Assembly (NCBI GenBank): GCA_028287745.1
Contig: JAQBPB010000018.1
Location: 1 to 64,000 of the forward strand
Reading direction: 5' to 3'
Source of the DNA: Chloroflexota bacterium
Lineage (GTDB): Bacteria; Chloroflexota; Chloroflexia; Chloroheliales; Chloroheliaceae
DNA: 64,000 nt
The notes beneath the pieces were generated by a model. That model searched no databases, was not told the origin of the DNA, and saw nothing but the letters and a program-made list of their open reading frames with translations. Positions 33,732-42,542 of the stretch are shown piece by piece. A program made the translations under genes and the position numbers. Each line of letters begins with the position of its first letter. Within the stretch, counting starts at the first letter, position 1.

Positions 33732-35150
33732 ATGAAGAAAAGGACATTGTTTGTCCTGATAATGGCACTGACGCTAATAATGACCGCCTGTGGAGATGCC
33801 GCAACCTCTACGCCCCCGGCGGCCGCGCCAGCCGCCACTACTGCCGCCGCCCCGGCCGCTACTACTGCCGCCGCCCCGGTCGCCACTACTGCTGCTGCAA
33901 CCCAGGCAGCGGACACCACTGCCGCCGCCCCGGCTGCCACTACCGCGGCATCCGCCGCGAACACCAGTGGTAAAGCAGTCACGCTGCGCTATGCAATCTG
34001 GTCTAAAAGCCAGCAACCGGCGGTAGAGCAACTGGTCGCTGAATTCAAAAAGACCCATCCCAATATTGATGTAAAAATTGAACTAACCCCTAACGATCAA
34101 TATTGGACCAAGATGGACGCCGCCGCCACCGGTGGAGCGCTTCCGGATGTATTCTGGATGCATGCCAGTAATTTCGTGCGGTATGCCTCTAACAATATCA
34201 TTGTGCCAATCGGTGATAAAGTTACGGCTGAAAAGATTGACACCGCCCGCTACCCGAGCCAGCTGGTCAATCTCTATACCTACAATAGCAAAATTTATGG
34301 CTTGCCCCGTAACTATAACCTGATCGGGTTGTGGTACAACAAAGCAATGTTTGACGCGGCCGGAGTTGCCTATCCTGACGCAAGCTGGGACTGGAACAAG
34401 CTGCGTGAAGTTGCCAAAAAACTGACCGACACTTCTAAAAACATCTATGGTTTTGCGGCTACCGGCGAGGACCAGACCGGCTTCTGGAACGTTATTTACC
34501 AGAATGGCGGCAGCATCATTTCCGACGACAAGAAATCCTCCGGCTACGATAAACCGGAAACGATTGCGGCTCTTAAGTACTGGTCAGAATTTGCCAGTGT
34601 GGATAAATCTTCACCGACTTACCAGCAATTGACGGAAACCAGCGCCCAGGATTTGTTCCAGTCCGGCAAGGTTGCAATGATGTTCGGCGGCGATTGGTTA
34701 GCCATTGATTTTGCCAAGAACACCTACACCAAAGACAAAGTAAATGTCGCGCCTTTGCCGCAGGGCAAGAAAAAGGCCGTCATCCTGCACGGCAGCTCTA
34801 ACGTAATCAGTGCCAAGTCGCCTAACCAGGCGGAAGCCTGGGAATTCGTGAAGTTCCTTAGCTCCCGCGAAGCCCAGGATATTCAGTCGCAAGGCGGCGC
34901 CAGCGGCCCTCCGGCGGCCCGTGATGCCGTAGAGGTCTGGCTAAAGACTCTGCCCCAGTTCAAACTTAGTGTCTTTGTTGACCAGATACCGGATACTGTG
35001 CTCTACCCGCACTCGGTCAATACCAATAGCTGGTTGTCCCTCCAGAGGAAGTATATCGGCCCAATGCTTTCCGGGCAGTTATCTCCGGAAGAGGCGGGCA
35101 AAAAGATGGCCGCGGATATGAACGAGGCCCTGGCTAAAGAAGGGCGTTAA
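33732..35150 (+). CDS. ABC sugar importer, solute-binding lipoprotein
   Basis: A 472-residue family 1 extracellular binding protein. I chose the ATG at 33732, preceded by GGAGGAG, over the frame start at 33642, because the signal sequence then begins correctly with MKKRTLFVLIMALTLIMTAC and the lipid-attached Cys20. An Ala/Thr/Pro stretch (residues ~25-75) encoded by imperfect tandem repeats spaces the protein from the membrane. The binding domain follows (VTLRYAIWSKSQQPAVEQL, PDVFWMHAS, YGLPRNYNLIGLWYNKAMFD, MMFGGDWLA). It delivers sugar to the two permeases downstream. With two alpha-galactosidases nearby, an alpha-galactoside is the likely ligand (inference). Confidence 0.92.
   Translation: MKKRTLFVLIMALTLIMTACGDAATSTPPAAAPAATTAAAPAATTAAAPVATTAAATQAADTTAAAPAATTAASAANTSGKAVTLRYAIWSKSQQPAVEQLVAEFKKTHPNIDVKIELTPNDQYWTKMDAAATGGALPDVFWMHASNFVRYASNNIIVPIGDKVTAEKIDTARYPSQLVNLYTYNSKIYGLPRNYNLIGLWYNKAMFDAAGVAYPDASWDWNKLREVAKKLTDTSKNIYGFAATGEDQTGFWNVIYQNGGSIISDDKKSSGYDKPETIAALKYWSEFASVDKSSPTYQQLTETSAQDLFQSGKVAMMFGGDWLAIDFAKNTYTKDKVNVAPLPQGKKKAVILHGSSNVISAKSPNQAEAWEFVKFLSSREAQDIQSQGGASGPPAARDAVEVWLKTLPQFKLSVFVDQIPDTVLYPHSVNTNSWLSLQRKYIGPMLSGQLSPEEAGKKMAADMNEALAKEGR
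33815..33960 (+). repeat. Imperfect tandem repeats encoding the Ala/Thr linker of the lipoprotein
   Basis: Units close to GCCACTACTGCCGCCGCCCC recur several times with period ~27 bases and smaller sub-units, giving PAATTAAA-type peptide repeats. Such repeats may vary in copy number between strains. Confidence 0.7.
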
Positions 35151-35195
35151 GCTAAACCCTGCCCGGATAGCCCCGGGTTACAAAAACCGGTGGTG

Positions 35196-35221
35196 GCTGG
35201 CTGAATTAAAATTCAGCCAGC
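35196..35221 (+). other. Intercistronic hairpin after the binding-protein gene
   Basis: GCTGGCTGAATT / AATTCAGCCAGC is a perfect 12-bp stem with a minimal loop and no T-run. Hairpins at this place often protect the 5' binding-protein message from decay so that it is made in excess over the permeases. Confidence 0.6.
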
Positions 35222-35279
35222 TGCTGCCGTTTCAGGGAAAACAACAGGGTTGTCATCTTTATTATCCTGGAGAGCATCT

Positions 35280-36227
35280 ATGAGTTTGCAGCCTATTTCC
35301 CGGCGGCACCGCCTGCAAACGGATATTAGGACCCGTTTCAGGTTTAAGCGGTCGCTTTCGAAGAGTGACCTTTTCTGGGCCTACATTATGGTAGCACCTA
35401 ACCTGCTCGGATTGCTGATTTTTTACATCTGGCCAATCTTTCAGAATTTCTACTTCAGTTTTACCACCTGGGGTGATTTTGGTAAGTCTGCCTGGTCCGG
35501 CCTGGATAATTATAAAAATCTATTCAGTGACCCCGAAGTTTTACACGCTACCCAGAACACTTTTGCCTACGCCGTTATGACCATCCCTGTCAGTATGGCT
35601 ATCTCCCTGGTAGTAGCCGCCTTTCTCAACCAGAAGATTCGCGGGATTGGACTCTACCGGGCTCTTTATTTCCTGCCAATGGTTACTATTCCGGCGGCGG
35701 TCGCCATGATGTGGCGCTGGCTTTTCAACGGAGACTACGGGCTGCTCAACTACCTGCTAAGCCTGGTGTCGCTGGGGCCGGTCCGCTGGCTGAGCGATGA
35801 TACGGCGCTCTATGCGGTGGTGCTGGTCGGCATCTGGAGTTCGATTGGCTTCAACATGATTATTCTGCTGGCCGGGCTGCAAACCATTCCAACGGTCTAT
35901 TACGAGGCCGCTTCGTTGGATGGGGCCGGGGCAACCCAGCGTTTCTTCCGGATTACCATGCCGCTGCTCTCACCGACAGTTTTCTTTCTAACTATTGTTT
36001 CCCTGATTAACGGCCTCCAGGTGTTCGATCAGATCTTTTTGATGATAAAACCAAAAAGCACCGCCATCGAAAATACCCAGTCGCTGGTCTATCTCTTTTA
36101 CAAGACGGCGTTTATTGATGGGGATAAAGGTTACGGAGCGGCGATTGTCACACTTTTGTTTGTCATTATTCTCGCGATAACAATGGTGCAATTATGGTTC
36201 CAGAAAAAGTGGGTGCATTATGATTAG
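35280..36227 (+). CDS. ABC sugar importer permease, MalF/UgpA type
   Basis: A 315-residue inner-membrane protein with six TM segments. The EAA loop that contacts the ATPase is YYEAASLDGAGATQRFFRITMPLL (start near residue 210). I chose the ATG at 35280 with GGAG 7 bases before it rather than the TTG at 35250. Its partner permease overlaps its 3' end by 8 bases. No ATPase gene is in the cluster, so a shared MsmK/MalK-type ATPase encoded elsewhere probably drives it, which is frequent in CUT1 importers. Confidence 0.92.
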   Translation: MSLQPISRRHRLQTDIRTRFRFKRSLSKSDLFWAYIMVAPNLLGLLIFYIWPIFQNFYFSFTTWGDFGKSAWSGLDNYKNLFSDPEVLHATQNTFAYAVMTIPVSMAISLVVAAFLNQKIRGIGLYRALYFLPMVTIPAAVAMMWRWLFNGDYGLLNYLLSLVSLGPVRWLSDDTALYAVVLVGIWSSIGFNMIILLAGLQTIPTVYYEAASLDGAGATQRFFRITMPLLSPTVFFLTIVSLINGLQVFDQIFLMIKPKSTAIENTQSLVYLFYKTAFIDGDKGYGAAIVTLLFVIILAITMVQLWFQKKWVHYD

Positions 36228-37095
36228 CCAGTCTCAAAGGAACCCTTCCGCTACGGCACCCTTCACCAGGTTAAAGGTCAGACCGGCTTCCCTGGCTATT
36301 CACCTGTTTCTCATCATAGGGGCCCTGACAATGGTCGGCCCTTTCATCTGGATGATTCTCACTTCGTTCAAATCCTTCACCGAGGCGACCCATGTCCCGC
36401 CGGTGTTTCTGCCTGCCGTTCCGGAATGGAGTAATTACAGCGAAGTCTTTAGCAGCCTGCCATTTTTCAATTTCTATGTTAATACCATCGTTATGGCCCT
36501 GGGCCGGGTCGTGGGGGTGCTTTTCTTCTGCTCGATGATGGCTTATGCCCTTGCCCGGATAGAGTTTCCCGGCCGGAATTTAATTTTCCTCCTGGTGCTT
36601 TCGGTATTCATGGTGCCGGGCCAGGTCCTGCTAATCCCCCAATACCTGTTAATGAGCCAGCTTGGCTGGCTTAACAGCCTGCAGGCCCTGATTGCCCCCG
36701 GCCTGTTTAGCGCCTTTGGTACTTTCCAGCTAAGGCAATATTTCCTGAGCCTGCCCAAAGAGTTGGAAGAGGCGGCCCGGTTGGACGGAGCCAACCATTT
36801 TCAAATCTACTGGCGGATAATGCTCCCGCTGGTAAAGTCCGGCCTGCTGGCCCTGGCAATCCTTAAAATCCTGTGGAGCTGGAACGAGTTGCTCTGGCCT
36901 TTAATTGTCAATAACTCGCCTGACAAGCTGACTCTTTCAGCCGGTCTGGCCTTTCTACAGGACGAATTTACTACCAATTACCCTCAAATGATGGCAGGCG
37001 CGACACTCGCAATTTTACCAATGATCGTCATGTTCGCGGTCCTGCAACGGTACTTCATTGAAGGTATCGCCATTTCCGGTTCTAAGGGTGGCTAA
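36220..37095 (+). CDS. ABC sugar importer permease, MalG/UgpE type
   Basis: A 291-residue protein with six TM segments. WMILTSFKSFTEA at the N-terminus is typical of MalG-type subunits, and the EAA loop is LEEAARLDGANHFQIYWRIMLPL. It starts with an ATG inside the last codons of the first permease gene, so translation is coupled. It would pair with that permease as the membrane channel. Confidence 0.92.
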   Translation: MISQSQRNPSATAPFTRLKVRPASLAIHLFLIIGALTMVGPFIWMILTSFKSFTEATHVPPVFLPAVPEWSNYSEVFSSLPFFNFYVNTIVMALGRVVGVLFFCSMMAYALARIEFPGRNLIFLLVLSVFMVPGQVLLIPQYLLMSQLGWLNSLQALIAPGLFSAFGTFQLRQYFLSLPKELEEAARLDGANHFQIYWRIMLPLVKSGLLALAILKILWSWNELLWPLIVNNSPDKLTLSAGLAFLQDEFTTNYPQMMAGATLAILPMIVMFAVLQRYFIEGIAISGSKGG

Positions 37096-37215
37096 TCAAG
37101 TGTTTAGTTCCGGTTATATTTACCGCCTGTCCTGACACAGCGCGATTGATTCGGACTCTGAATTTTTGATTTACTTCCGGCAGCACCGCTAAATATATAC
37201 AAAGAGGCTTTGATA

Positions 37216-40200
37216 ATGAACGTTACTCTAGACCAGACCAGTTTGCCCGTACTGTATCAGAGTGAAGTAGTAGTAGCTGGCGGGTCGCTGGCCGGTGTCG
37301 CGGCTGCTCTAAAATTTGCCAGCAGCGGCCGCCAGGTCGTTTTGGTGGAACCCCGCACTTATTTAGGGCGCGAAGTTACGGCGACTCTGCGGCCCTGGTT
37401 CAATTTAACTGAAGCGAATAAGGATAGGCTTCCCACGCTGATAGAAGCCTGTATCAGGGCCAACAGCAAAGCCATTGGCGAGGGCGAAATTCCGTTACAA
37501 CCGGAAATAATCAAAACCATCCTGGAGGATTTACTGCTGGCGGCAGGCGTTAAACTACTGTATGCCAGCCTGCCGGTAGGGTTGCTTGGGTCTAAAGAGG
37601 CCGGGTTTGGCCTGATAATTGGCAACAAATCGGGCCGCCAGGTCGTAGCCTGCCGCCTGGTGGTGGATGCTACCGAAACAGCCCTGGTTGCCCGATTAGG
37701 CCAGGCTCCCTTTGAGCCGGGTCCAGAAGGAGCAATAACGGTCGCACGCACCCTCGAATTTGAAGGGGTGGGGCTCCTGGCGTCCGGCTTTCTACCGGTC
37801 CCGGCTTACCTGGGGATGCTGGACAACCGGGTAAAGCTGCACCAGGGCTATAACGGGCCTGACAACTGGCTCCTGGAATGCCGGATGCAACTTGAACGGG
37901 AAGAGGACAGTGGGTTTGGTTTTACCCGCCTGGAAGCCCTGGCCCGGGATAAAACCATGCAACTGGCTTCCTACCTGGTTTCCGAGGAACCGGCCTTTAA
38001 TAAAGCCTTCCTGGGAGCCACGTCTTACGAGCTGGCTACCACCTATACCAGCCGGTTAGCCGGACCACTACCGGCCTGGGCTAAAGATTTTGAAGCAATC
38101 ACCCTTAATGTGCCCGGTTATTCAACGCCCCCACAAAACAATATTAACGCGGCGGCATTCGCGGGGCCGCAGAGCGGCGTATGGTGTTTAAACGAAGCGG
38201 CCCGGCTAGAACAGGGCCTGGACTGGAACGACCCGGTGACATCCTCCAGCGTCGGGGCCGGGTTAGCCCAGGCGCTGATTGGGAAGTGGGAAACTGCCAC
38301 CTTTTCACCTGCCCTAGTTCAGGCCGAAAACCCGGCGGCACCTAAAACACTGGTGTCCAAAGAGAGTTTGCAGGTAAAAGAACCGGCTTCACCACAGCAA
38401 GGACGCCTCTACGAACGCCGCACCGTACCGGCCCTGGTGGTAGATTTTGTAGTCCAAAGCCAGGTGTTAGTTGTGGGTGGCGGCTCAAGCGGCGCCACCG
38501 CCGCCAGGGTCGCCGCCAGCGAAGGGCTGGCAACGGTCCAGCTGGAAATGAACCCGGGGTTAGGCGGGACCGGCACTTATGGCGGGGTTGATAGTTACTG
38601 GTTCGGTCGCCGGGTGGGCTTTGCCAACGAGGTTAAGACCCTGGTTGAACAGGTAACCGCCAGTGGCCGGGACCGGGGCACTAAATGGAACATCGAGTGT
38701 AAAGCTTACGCCCTGTTGCAGGCTTCCCAGGCGAACGGTGTTGAATTGGTCCTCAACAGCTTGGTTATAGGCACTATTGTCAGCGCAAATACCGTCCGGG
38801 GAGTGGTGGCGGCAACCCGTACAGGCCTGGTCGCGGTCCTGGCCGATATTACGATAGACGCAACCGGCGATGGCGACGTTGCGGCCCATGCCGGGGCTGA
38901 ATTCGTTTACGGAGCCGAGCGCGACCATGTAACTATGTGGTACTCACTGGCCCAATTTGGCCGCTCCGGCCGGACCAAAAACAACTTTACCAGTATGGTA
39001 GATGTTTCGAATATAGAAGATTACACGAGGGCCATTCTGGCCGGCCGCCGCCGTGGCACCGCCGGTTACGACCACGGTGTATACATTGCGCCCCGCGAAA
39101 GCCGCCACATCAAAGGCGCGGTAGTCCTTAATCTTACCGACCAGCTCCGGCACCGCCGCTGGCCCGATGCGGTCTATACCGCTTTTAGTAACCATGACAT
39201 CAAAGGCCATAGTTCATCCGATTGGATACGGCTCGGCTTAATTCCCCCCAACCTGGAAGTCGAAATTCCCTACCGGGCCCTTTTGCCGGTCGGCCTGAAC
39301 AATATCCTGGTGGTCGGTAAAGCTATTTCAGCAACCCATGACGCCTTACCCGCCATCCGAATGCAGGCCGATATGGAAAACCTGGGCGGGGTGGCTGCCC
39401 TGGCCGCTGCCCAGGCAATTCGTGGCAACCTTCCGCTACCCAGAATTGATATCCCGGCTCTACAGACCCAACTCCATGACAGGGGCGTGCTGCCCGGGGA
39501 AGCCCTTAACCGGAAGCTGGTGGACCGGGAATACAGCGAGGCGGAGCTTGAAGCAATGCTTAAGCAGCTAAACCCCAATAAGCCACTTTACAGCTATGGC
39601 GAGATGGGCATGGAAGAAGTTTTTCGTGATAAGATGGCCCTGGTGGAACTTTGCTGCGCCGGTCCGAGGGTTATACCCCTTTTGGAGCGGGCCATGCAGC
39701 AAGCCGAGGAAAGTAACCATAAATTACTGCTCGCCAGGATGCTGGCCCTGCTCGGTTCGCCGTCCAGCCTGCCGGTGCTGCTGGATACAATCAATAGCGA
39801 GTTGTCCGGCGACAGCCTGCCGGAACTGAATACCCATATCAGTCATGCCATCCTGCCCCCTGACCAGGGCGCGATGCCCGGCCTGGCGGCCTTGCTCTAT
39901 GTAATGGGTATGGTGGATGATGAAAGTATTATCCCGGTTTACCGCCGGGTTATCGATTTGCTGGCGCACAATACCGAAGCGGACATCCGGTCCAGGGACA
40001 AAGGAATTTTTTACTATGTCGATGCGGTCTGCCTGGGTATTGAGCGCAAAGCCGGTCCGGCCACAATTCCGATGCTCCGCCAGTTGCACAGTTACGCACC
40101 TTTCCGCGACCAGGTCTGCCGGGAGGGTTTCCAGGCCGATTTCTTTTACGAGCGGCAGGCTTACCTTGAACTGGTCATCGGCCGGACCCTGGCCCGCTGC

Positions 40201-40437
40201 GGTAGCCTGGAAGGCTTTGATGTTTTGATAGCCTACCTGGACGATGTGCGGGCCTTACTGGCTGAACACGCCCATTCCGAATTAAAAGCCATCAGCGGGG
40301 AAGACCTGGGTAAAGATGCCGAAGCCTGGCACAGTTGGCTTGCCCGCCAGCGCTTTAATCTGCAACCGAAACCCTGGTTAGAACCGACCGAACCACAGCG
40401 GGCCTGGGGTAAATTGACCAGCACAAGAAGCACTTAA
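37216..40437 (+). CDS. Giant FAD-dependent oxidoreductase: two FAD modules and a HEAT-like tail
   Basis: A 1073-residue protein. An N-terminal Rossmann unit (residues ~14-50) reads VVVAGGSLAGVAAAL, with Ser in place of the middle Gly, followed by VVLVEPR. A second complete FAD unit begins at ~417 (VLVVGGGSSGATAARVAA, then GGTGTYGGVD) and continues with DATGDGDVAAHAGAEF and PYRALLPVGLNNILVVGKAIS, typical of the FAD_oxidored (PF12831) family. Residues ~800-1050 form helical HEAT-like repeats (LLLARMLALLGS, IPVYRRVIDLLA). The start is the ATG at 37216 with GAGG 8 bases upstream. It is the last gene of the sugar island. Substrate is unknown; the link to carbohydrate or sugar-acid oxidation comes from context only. 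Confidence 0.8.
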   Translation: MNVTLDQTSLPVLYQSEVVVAGGSLAGVAAALKFASSGRQVVLVEPRTYLGREVTATLRPWFNLTEANKDRLPTLIEACIRANSKAIGEGEIPLQPEIIKTILEDLLLAAGVKLLYASLPVGLLGSKEAGFGLIIGNKSGRQVVACRLVVDATETALVARLGQAPFEPGPEGAITVARTLEFEGVGLLASGFLPVPAYLGMLDNRVKLHQGYNGPDNWLLECRMQLEREEDSGFGFTRLEALARDKTMQLASYLVSEEPAFNKAFLGATSYELATTYTSRLAGPLPAWAKDFEAITLNVPGYSTPPQNNINAAAFAGPQSGVWCLNEAARLEQGLDWNDPVTSSSVGAGLAQALIGKWETATFSPALVQAENPAAPKTLVSKESLQVKEPASPQQGRLYERRTVPALVVDFVVQSQVLVVGGGSSGATAARVAASEGLATVQLEMNPGLGGTGTYGGVDSYWFGRRVGFANEVKTLVEQVTASGRDRGTKWNIECKAYALLQASQANGVELVLNSLVIGTIVSANTVRGVVAATRTGLVAVLADITIDATGDGDVAAHAGAEFVYGAERDHVTMWYSLAQFGRSGRTKNNFTSMVDVSNIEDYTRAILAGRRRGTAGYDHGVYIAPRESRHIKGAVVLNLTDQLRHRRWPDAVYTAFSNHDIKGHSSSDWIRLGLIPPNLEVEIPYRALLPVGLNNILVVGKAISATHDALPAIRMQADMENLGGVAALAAAQAIRGNLPLPRIDIPALQTQLHDRGVLPGEALNRKLVDREYSEAELEAMLKQLNPNKPLYSYGEMGMEEVFRDKMALVELCCAGPRVIPLLERAMQQAEESNHKLLLARMLALLGSPSSLPVLLDTINSELSGDSLPELNTHISHAILPPDQGAMPGLAALLYVMGMVDDESIIPVYRRVIDLLAHNTEADIRSRDKGIFYYVDAVCLGIERKAGPATIPMLRQLHSYAPFRDQVCREGFQADFFYERQAYLELVIGRTLARCGSLEGFDVLIAYLDDVRALLAEHAHSELKAISGEDLGKDAEAWHSWLARQRFNLQPKPWLEPTEPQRAWGKLTSTRST

Positions 40438-40563
40438 ACCAGGTCTAAAATAAGGTGGTACGGTGGACTGGCATGCCAGGTGATTAACCTGGGTGCGAGC
40501 CCACTAAAAGTAATTATTACCAGTCACCATAGCTGGAACCGGGAACTTAAAATACAAATATCT

Positions 40564-40599
40564 AACCGGACCTGTTTTTATAAAATAGGTCCGGTTTTT
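40564..40599 (+). terminator. Terminator of the sugar island
   Basis: AACCGGACCT / AGGTCCGGTT 10-bp stem, 13-base AT-rich loop that can itself pair, then a T-run. It ends the transcript carrying the importer and oxidoreductase genes. Confidence 0.85.
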
Positions 40600-40685
40600 A
40601 TATAAATATAAGTCCGAAGCCTAAAACCTTAGTTTATTTTTTTAAAATTAGAGTTTTATGGCAAGTTGTATGCTCGCTATTTATT

Positions 40686-40714
40686 TTGATCTTTAGATCA
40701 ACTTCTTTTAAATA
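40686..40714 (+). promoter_or_regulatory. Putative promoter with palindromic -35 region for the DUF4383 gene
   Basis: TTGATCTTTAGATCAA (40686-40701) is a perfect palindrome (6-bp arms) whose left arm TTGATC could be a -35 box, with TAAATA (40709-40714) 17 bases later. The overlap suggests repression at this site. The rest of 40438-40765 shows only the terminator. Confidence 0.4.
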
Positions 40715-40765
40715 TTTACCTGTTTTTTATAGCGGCAACAGACTAGAGAGGAGAAAAGTTAAGTA

Positions 40766-41176
40766 ATGGATCGTAGTACAGTAAAAACTATTACTTTAAT
40801 TTTTGGTATCGTTTACCTGGCGGTAGGCATCCTGGGTTTTATTCCTGGTATAACCCAGGCTACCTCTGTAACGGGAACCTCCCCAAATGAAGGTTTATTG
40901 ATGGGTATTTTTGGTGTAAACCTGTTGCATAACCTGTCTCACCTTCTTTTTGCGGCAATCCTGATTGGCGGAGCCTTAATGGATGAACATGTTTATACGG
41001 CCAACAAGATTTTGTTTGTCGTTTTTGTAGTGTTAGTGATTTCCAGCTTTATTGACCCGGTAGTTGATAGCCTCGCTTTAAATGTACCGGATTTGGCCCT
41101 GCACGCCGGGAGCGCCCTGTTGACCGGTTATCTTGGATTTCTATCTAACCGCGAAGCCCGAGTTGCACGCAGCTAG
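40766..41176 (+). CDS. DUF4383 family small membrane protein
   Basis: A 136-residue protein with four TM segments. VNLLHNLSHLLFAAILIG in the second helix carries the N-x-x-H-N-x-x-H type pattern seen in DUF4383 proteins of Chloroflexota and Actinobacteria. Function is unknown. It has GAGGAG upstream of the ATG, its own putative promoter and its own terminator, so it is a single-gene unit, which argues against a role in the neighbouring sugar operon. Confidence 0.75.
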   Translation: MDRSTVKTITLIFGIVYLAVGILGFIPGITQATSVTGTSPNEGLLMGIFGVNLLHNLSHLLFAAILIGGALMDEHVYTANKILFVVFVVLVISSFIDPVVDSLALNVPDLALHAGSALLTGYLGFLSNREARVARS

Positions 41177-41235
41177 AATTTTCAAAGCATCAACCTGCTT
41201 ATCCATATCCGTTATCAGGTTCTCGTAATAATAAT

Positions 41236-41269
41236 CTAAAAGGCCCTATCCCAGGGTAGGGCCTTTTAG
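41236..41269 (+). terminator. Terminator after the DUF4383 gene
   Basis: CTAAAAGGCCCTA / TAGGGCCTTTTAG perfect 13-bp stem whose 8-base loop can pair CCC with GGG. Symmetric A/T flanks make it potentially bidirectional. In the remaining gap to 41478, GCCCGGG (41349) and CCCGGGC (41390) followed by TTTT form a second, long-loop hairpin. Confidence 0.85.
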
Positions 41270-41478
41270 TATGCGGTATAATTTGTTTTTAGCATTAAAC
41301 ACCCTCATTAATTACAACGAAGCCCGCCTGGTTTAGTCGTTAAAACCGGCCCGGGTGGTTTGCAAAGTCCTGGACAAAAATAGCCGTGTCCCGGGCTTTT
41401 ACCAGAGCCAACCAAACCCGGCAAACTAAAAATAACCAATAACCAATATAAGAAAGGCACCGGTTCAAAAAGTCTTTT

Positions 41479-42186
41479 ATGAGCGATCATTTCAAACAAA
41501 TTTACGCCGGGAAAGCAGACCAGTATGAAGCGCTGGTCAGTCGTGAGGATTACCGGCACAACCTGTTACCCGCCCTGGACGGGATAAAACCACTGGCTGG
41601 CCTGGAAGTGGTTGAGTTTGGGGCCGGGACCGGTCGGTTGACCCGGCTGCTGGCGCCCCTGGTTAAAAGTATCCGGGCCTTTGATAACGCCCCGGCCATG
41701 CTGGAAGTGTTAACCGGGAAATTGGCAAGCGAAGGTATTACCAATTGTATTGTGGCTGCTGGCGATAACCGGGCGCTACCGGCAGCCTCGCAAAGCGCCG
41801 ACCTGGCAATCGAGGGCTGGAGCTTCGGCCACTTTTGCGGCTGGTATCCGAATACCTGGCGTGAGGAAATCGGCAAAGCCCTGGAAGAAATGTACCGGGT
41901 TGTACGGCCGGGCGGGACGGCTATCCTGCTTGAAACCCTTGGCACCGGGCTCGAAACGCCGGAACCGCCTACCTCCGAATTAGCCAATCTCTACCGGTGG
42001 TTGCAGGCTGAGCACGGCTTCGAACATACCTGGATCAGGACCGATTATCACTTTGCCTCGCTGGACGAAGCCATACAACTAACCCGTTTTTTCTTTGGCG
42101 ACGAACTGGCCGGAGTGGTCCAACAGAATAACCTGGTTGTCCTGCCAGAATGTACCGGTATCTGGTGGTGGCACAAACCCGCATAA
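41479..42186 (+). CDS. Class I SAM-dependent methyltransferase
   Basis: A 235-residue enzyme of the Methyltransf_11/25 type. Motif I is VVEFGAGTGRLTRL (residues ~44-57), and the acidic post-I residue lies in IRAFDNAPAML. SADLAIEGWSFGHF and VVRPGGTAILLE give motifs II and III. The Ub iE-like C-terminal part ends in the aromatic IWWWH. The substrate cannot be told. The ribosome-binding site is weak. No partner gene is close on either side. Confidence 0.85.
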   Translation: MSDHFKQIYAGKADQYEALVSREDYRHNLLPALDGIKPLAGLEVVEFGAGTGRLTRLLAPLVKSIRAFDNAPAMLEVLTGKLASEGITNCIVAAGDNRALPAASQSADLAIEGWSFGHFCGWYPNTWREEIGKALEEMYRVVRPGGTAILLETLGTGLETPEPPTSELANLYRWLQAEHGFEHTWIRTDYHFASLDEAIQLTRFFFGDELAGVVQQNNLVVLPECTGIWWWHKPA

Positions 42187-42542
42187 CCTTCTACATTAGC
42201 AACCCTTAACAGGGGGACCGGGAAGGTCAGGCGGAAAGACCATCCGCTACATAATACTTATCCGCATTCTTTATTTCAGGCATTGCAGGCGAAACCTTTT
42301 TATGGGGATAGGATAAGAGGGGGAGCCAGGTAACGGAAACCCGTCATGACGAAAACCATTTCAGTAACCCGGTTGCCCTGAATGATTTACGCAATGCCGC
42401 CCAACGTTGCAATATATAACCTCATAAAAATAGGTCGAAACCTCGCCAAGTATGTGGGAATATCATTAAAGCACCGCTTATATTTGATACTCTCACCATA
42501 CCGGGCGAAGTCACGACCAGTTTAAAAATTGATGGGTGTGGC
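42187..42542. other. Gap without a recognised feature
   Basis: 356 bases between the methyltransferase and the convergent GH99-like gene. I see no ORF of note, no strong hairpin with T-run and no promoter that I would defend. Confidence 0.5.
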
